A stretch of 64,000 nucleotides of DNA from Pseudonocardiales bacterium (GTDB taxonomy: Bacteria; Actinomycetota; Actinomycetes; Mycobacteriales; Pseudonocardiaceae): the NCBI GenBank assembly GCA_023252195.1, contig JAHEXI010000004.1, positions 124,001 through 188,000 of the forward strand, given 5' to 3'. How positions within the stretch are numbered: position 1 is the stretch's first letter; the number at the start of each line of letters is the position of its first letter. Below the pieces are notes generated by a model. That model was given only the letters and a program-made list of their open reading frames with translations, made no database searches and was not told the DNA's origin. The translations under genes and the position numbers were made by a program. Below are positions 62,714 to 64,000 of this stretch, piece by piece.

Positions 62714-64000
62714 ATGCGCTCCGTGCCCGTCTTGGTTCGTTCCGTCACCGCCGCGGCCCAGGCGGCCGTCTGGGGCCCAGACGGCCGCGGCGTGTTGGAA
62801 CACGCTGGCGGTCCGTTGCGGGTGCTGGGCGGCCCGGGCACCGGCAAGACCACCCTGGTGGCGCACACCGTGGCGGATCGGGTGCTTCGCGGGGTGGACC
62901 CCGAGCGGGTGCTGGTACTGACCTCCAGCCGGCGGGCGGCCGGCGACTTACGGGATCGCATCGTCGAGCGTCTCGTGGCGCACGGGGTGACGCCGACTGT
63001 GCGGGAACTGCTGGTGCGCACCGTGCACTCCTACGCCTTCGCCGTGCTGCGCACGCAGGCGCAGCTGCAGGATCTGCCGCCGCCCCGGTTGCTGTCCGGC
63101 CCCGATCAGGACGTGGTGATCCGGGAGTTGCTGGCGGGTCAGCGTGCGATTGGCGGCCGAGGCTGGCCGGCGCGGCTGCGACCGGCGTTGGGTCTGCCGG
63201 CCTTCGCGACTGAGCTGCGGGATCTGCTGATGCGCGCCGCGGAGCGCGGGTTCGCGCCGGAGGACCTCATCGCGCTGGGCCGCACCAGGGGGCGCGACGA
63301 GTGGGTGGCCGCCGGGCGCTTTTTCCGCACCTACGAGCAGGTGATGCTGTTACGCGGGTCGGTGGGTACCGCCGCCCCGCAAGCGACCGCGCCCGCCTTG
63401 GACGCCGCTGAGCTGGTATCCGCGGCGTTGCTGGTGCTCGACACCGATGCTGAGGTGATGCGCAGGGAAGCCGACCGGGTGCGTCACCTGATCGTCGACG
63501 ATGCCCAACACCTCGATCCGTTGCAGGCCGCGTTGGTGAATCGCCTTGGCGCGGGCGCCCACGAGCTGCTGCTGTTCGGCGATCCTGACCAGACGATCTT
63601 CTCCTTCCGCGGCGCGGACCCCGGCTTGCTCACCACCGGCGATCGCCCAGCCATCCGGCTGTCCATCGATCACCGGATGGCCCCGGCGGTGCGGACCGCC
63701 GTCTCCCGGCTCGCCAGCCGGTTGCCGGGCCCACGTGGCGCCCTGCTCGGTCCGATGGGGCAGCAGGCCGGCGGGGAGGTCGCCGTTCGGGTCTTCGGGT
63801 CCGCCGCGACCGAGGCGTCCTGGGTGGCCAATCAACTCCGCCGCGCCCATCTGCTCGACGGCGTGCCCTGGTCGGACATCGCGGTACTGGTGCGCTCGAC
63901 CGCGCGGGCGCTGCCGGTGCTGCGCCGGGCGTTGCTCGCGGCGGGCGTGCCAGTAGCGGCGCCGCGCGAGGAGCTGCCGGTGGCCCGTCAAGGCGCGGTG
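62714..64000 (+). CDS. adnA: UvrD/Rep-family helicase, AdnA-like, 3' end outside window
   Basis: 429 codons visible. Motifs: Walker A VLGGPGTGKTTLVAHTVADR, VLVLTSSRRAAGDLRDRI, VRTVHSYAFAVLR, Walker B-like LIVDDAQHLDPLQ, GDPDQTIFSFRGADP and IRLSIDHRMAPAV. Placement next to ATL fits AdnA, one motor of the AdnAB helicase-nuclease that resects DNA breaks in mycobacteria. The nuclease domain would lie beyond the window. ATG at 62714 has a GGAGGA site about 11 bases upstream; GTG at 62723 is an alternative. Confidence 0.88.
   Translation, partial: MRSVPVLVRSVTAAAQAAVWGPDGRGVLEHAGGPLRVLGGPGTGKTTLVAHTVADRVLRGVDPERVLVLTSSRRAAGDLRDRIVERLVAHGVTPTVRELLVRTVHSYAFAVLRTQAQLQDLPPPRLLSGPDQDVVIRELLAGQRAIGGRGWPARLRPALGLPAFATELRDLLMRAAERGFAPEDLIALGRTRGRDEWVAAGRFFRTYEQVMLLRGSVGTAAPQATAPALDAAELVSAALLVLDTDAEVMRREADRVRHLIVDDAQHLDPLQAALVNRLGAGAHELLLFGDPDQTIFSFRGADPGLLTTGDRPAIRLSIDHRMAPAVRTAVSRLASRLPGPRGALLGPMGQQAGGEVAVRVFGSAATEASWVANQLRRAHLLDGVPWSDIAVLVRSTARALPVLRRALLAAGVPVAAPREELPVARQGAV

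Overview
This window looks like a chromosomal segment of a high-GC actinobacterium of the Mycobacteriales/Pseudonocardiales type. The evidence is the use of GTG, TTG and probably CTG starts, a mycothiol-conjugate amidase (mca), an AdnA-type helicase at the right edge, a DUF3107/DUF3152 pair, and gene orders that match, from memory, three separate Mycobacterium tuberculosis blocks: GDSL-cbs-pra-metB-greA-DUF4307-mca, tatB-mrp-DUF1003-MgtE-like, and rhlE-ferritin-like-DUF3107-TetR-DUF3152-moeZ-ATL-adnA. The genus cannot be fixed from the sequence alone.

Layout. 1-6.3 kb: a cut FUSC-type exporter, an SDR oxidoreductase, a STAS protein, a three-gene PRC-barrel operon with a 45-residue membrane protein, a Bax-inhibitor-like protein and an SGNH hydrolase. 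6.3-16 kb: sulfur and amino-acid metabolism (cbs, metB, ilvA), greA, mca and a YyaL-like protein. 16-24 kb: O-methyltransferase, tatB, mrp, DUF1003, a soluble MgtE-like protein, and a methanethiol oxidase/SBP56 gene preceded by a small ORF that looks like a cysteine-type leader peptide; then an acyl-CoA dehydrogenase. 24-32 kb: Nudix, PH-domain, PHP and RecB-like proteins, an alpha/beta hydrolase, a beta-propeller protein and the RhlE helicase. 32-43 kb: ferritin-like protein, DUF3107, two TetR regulators, a broken hydrolase, a two-component system, a hydrolase-luciferase fusion, DUF3152, moeZ and a VapBC module. 43-60 kb: a nitrate/nitrite region with narK-nirB-nirD-nnaR-cbiX on the plus strand and narGHJI on the minus strand, separated by decayed and intact toxin-antitoxin genes, a phosphotransferase and a methyltransferase. 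60-64 kb: a decayed IS110 element, a RibD/DHFR-like protein, an alkyltransferase-like protein and the start of adnA.

How the parts fit. NarK brings in nitrate, NarGHI reduces it to nitrite at the membrane, and NirBD reduces nitrite to ammonium with siroheme, whose synthesis is served by the CbiX/SirB-like chelatase. NnaR is the likely local regulator. Cbs, MetB and the methanethiol oxidase touch sulfur amino-acid and volatile-thiol metabolism; MoeZ supplies activated sulfur and Mca uses mycothiol.

The least expected features are not enzymes. They are (i) the leader-peptide-like ORF upstream of the methanethiol oxidase, (ii) several families of long perfect palindromes at gene 3' ends that repeatedly contain the stop codons of both flanking genes, (iii) an antitoxin knocked out of frame at a 7-bp repeat array next to a toxin-antitoxin deletion scar, and (iv) a TetR gene with a doubled palindromic operator facing a hydrolase that has lost its catalytic segment.
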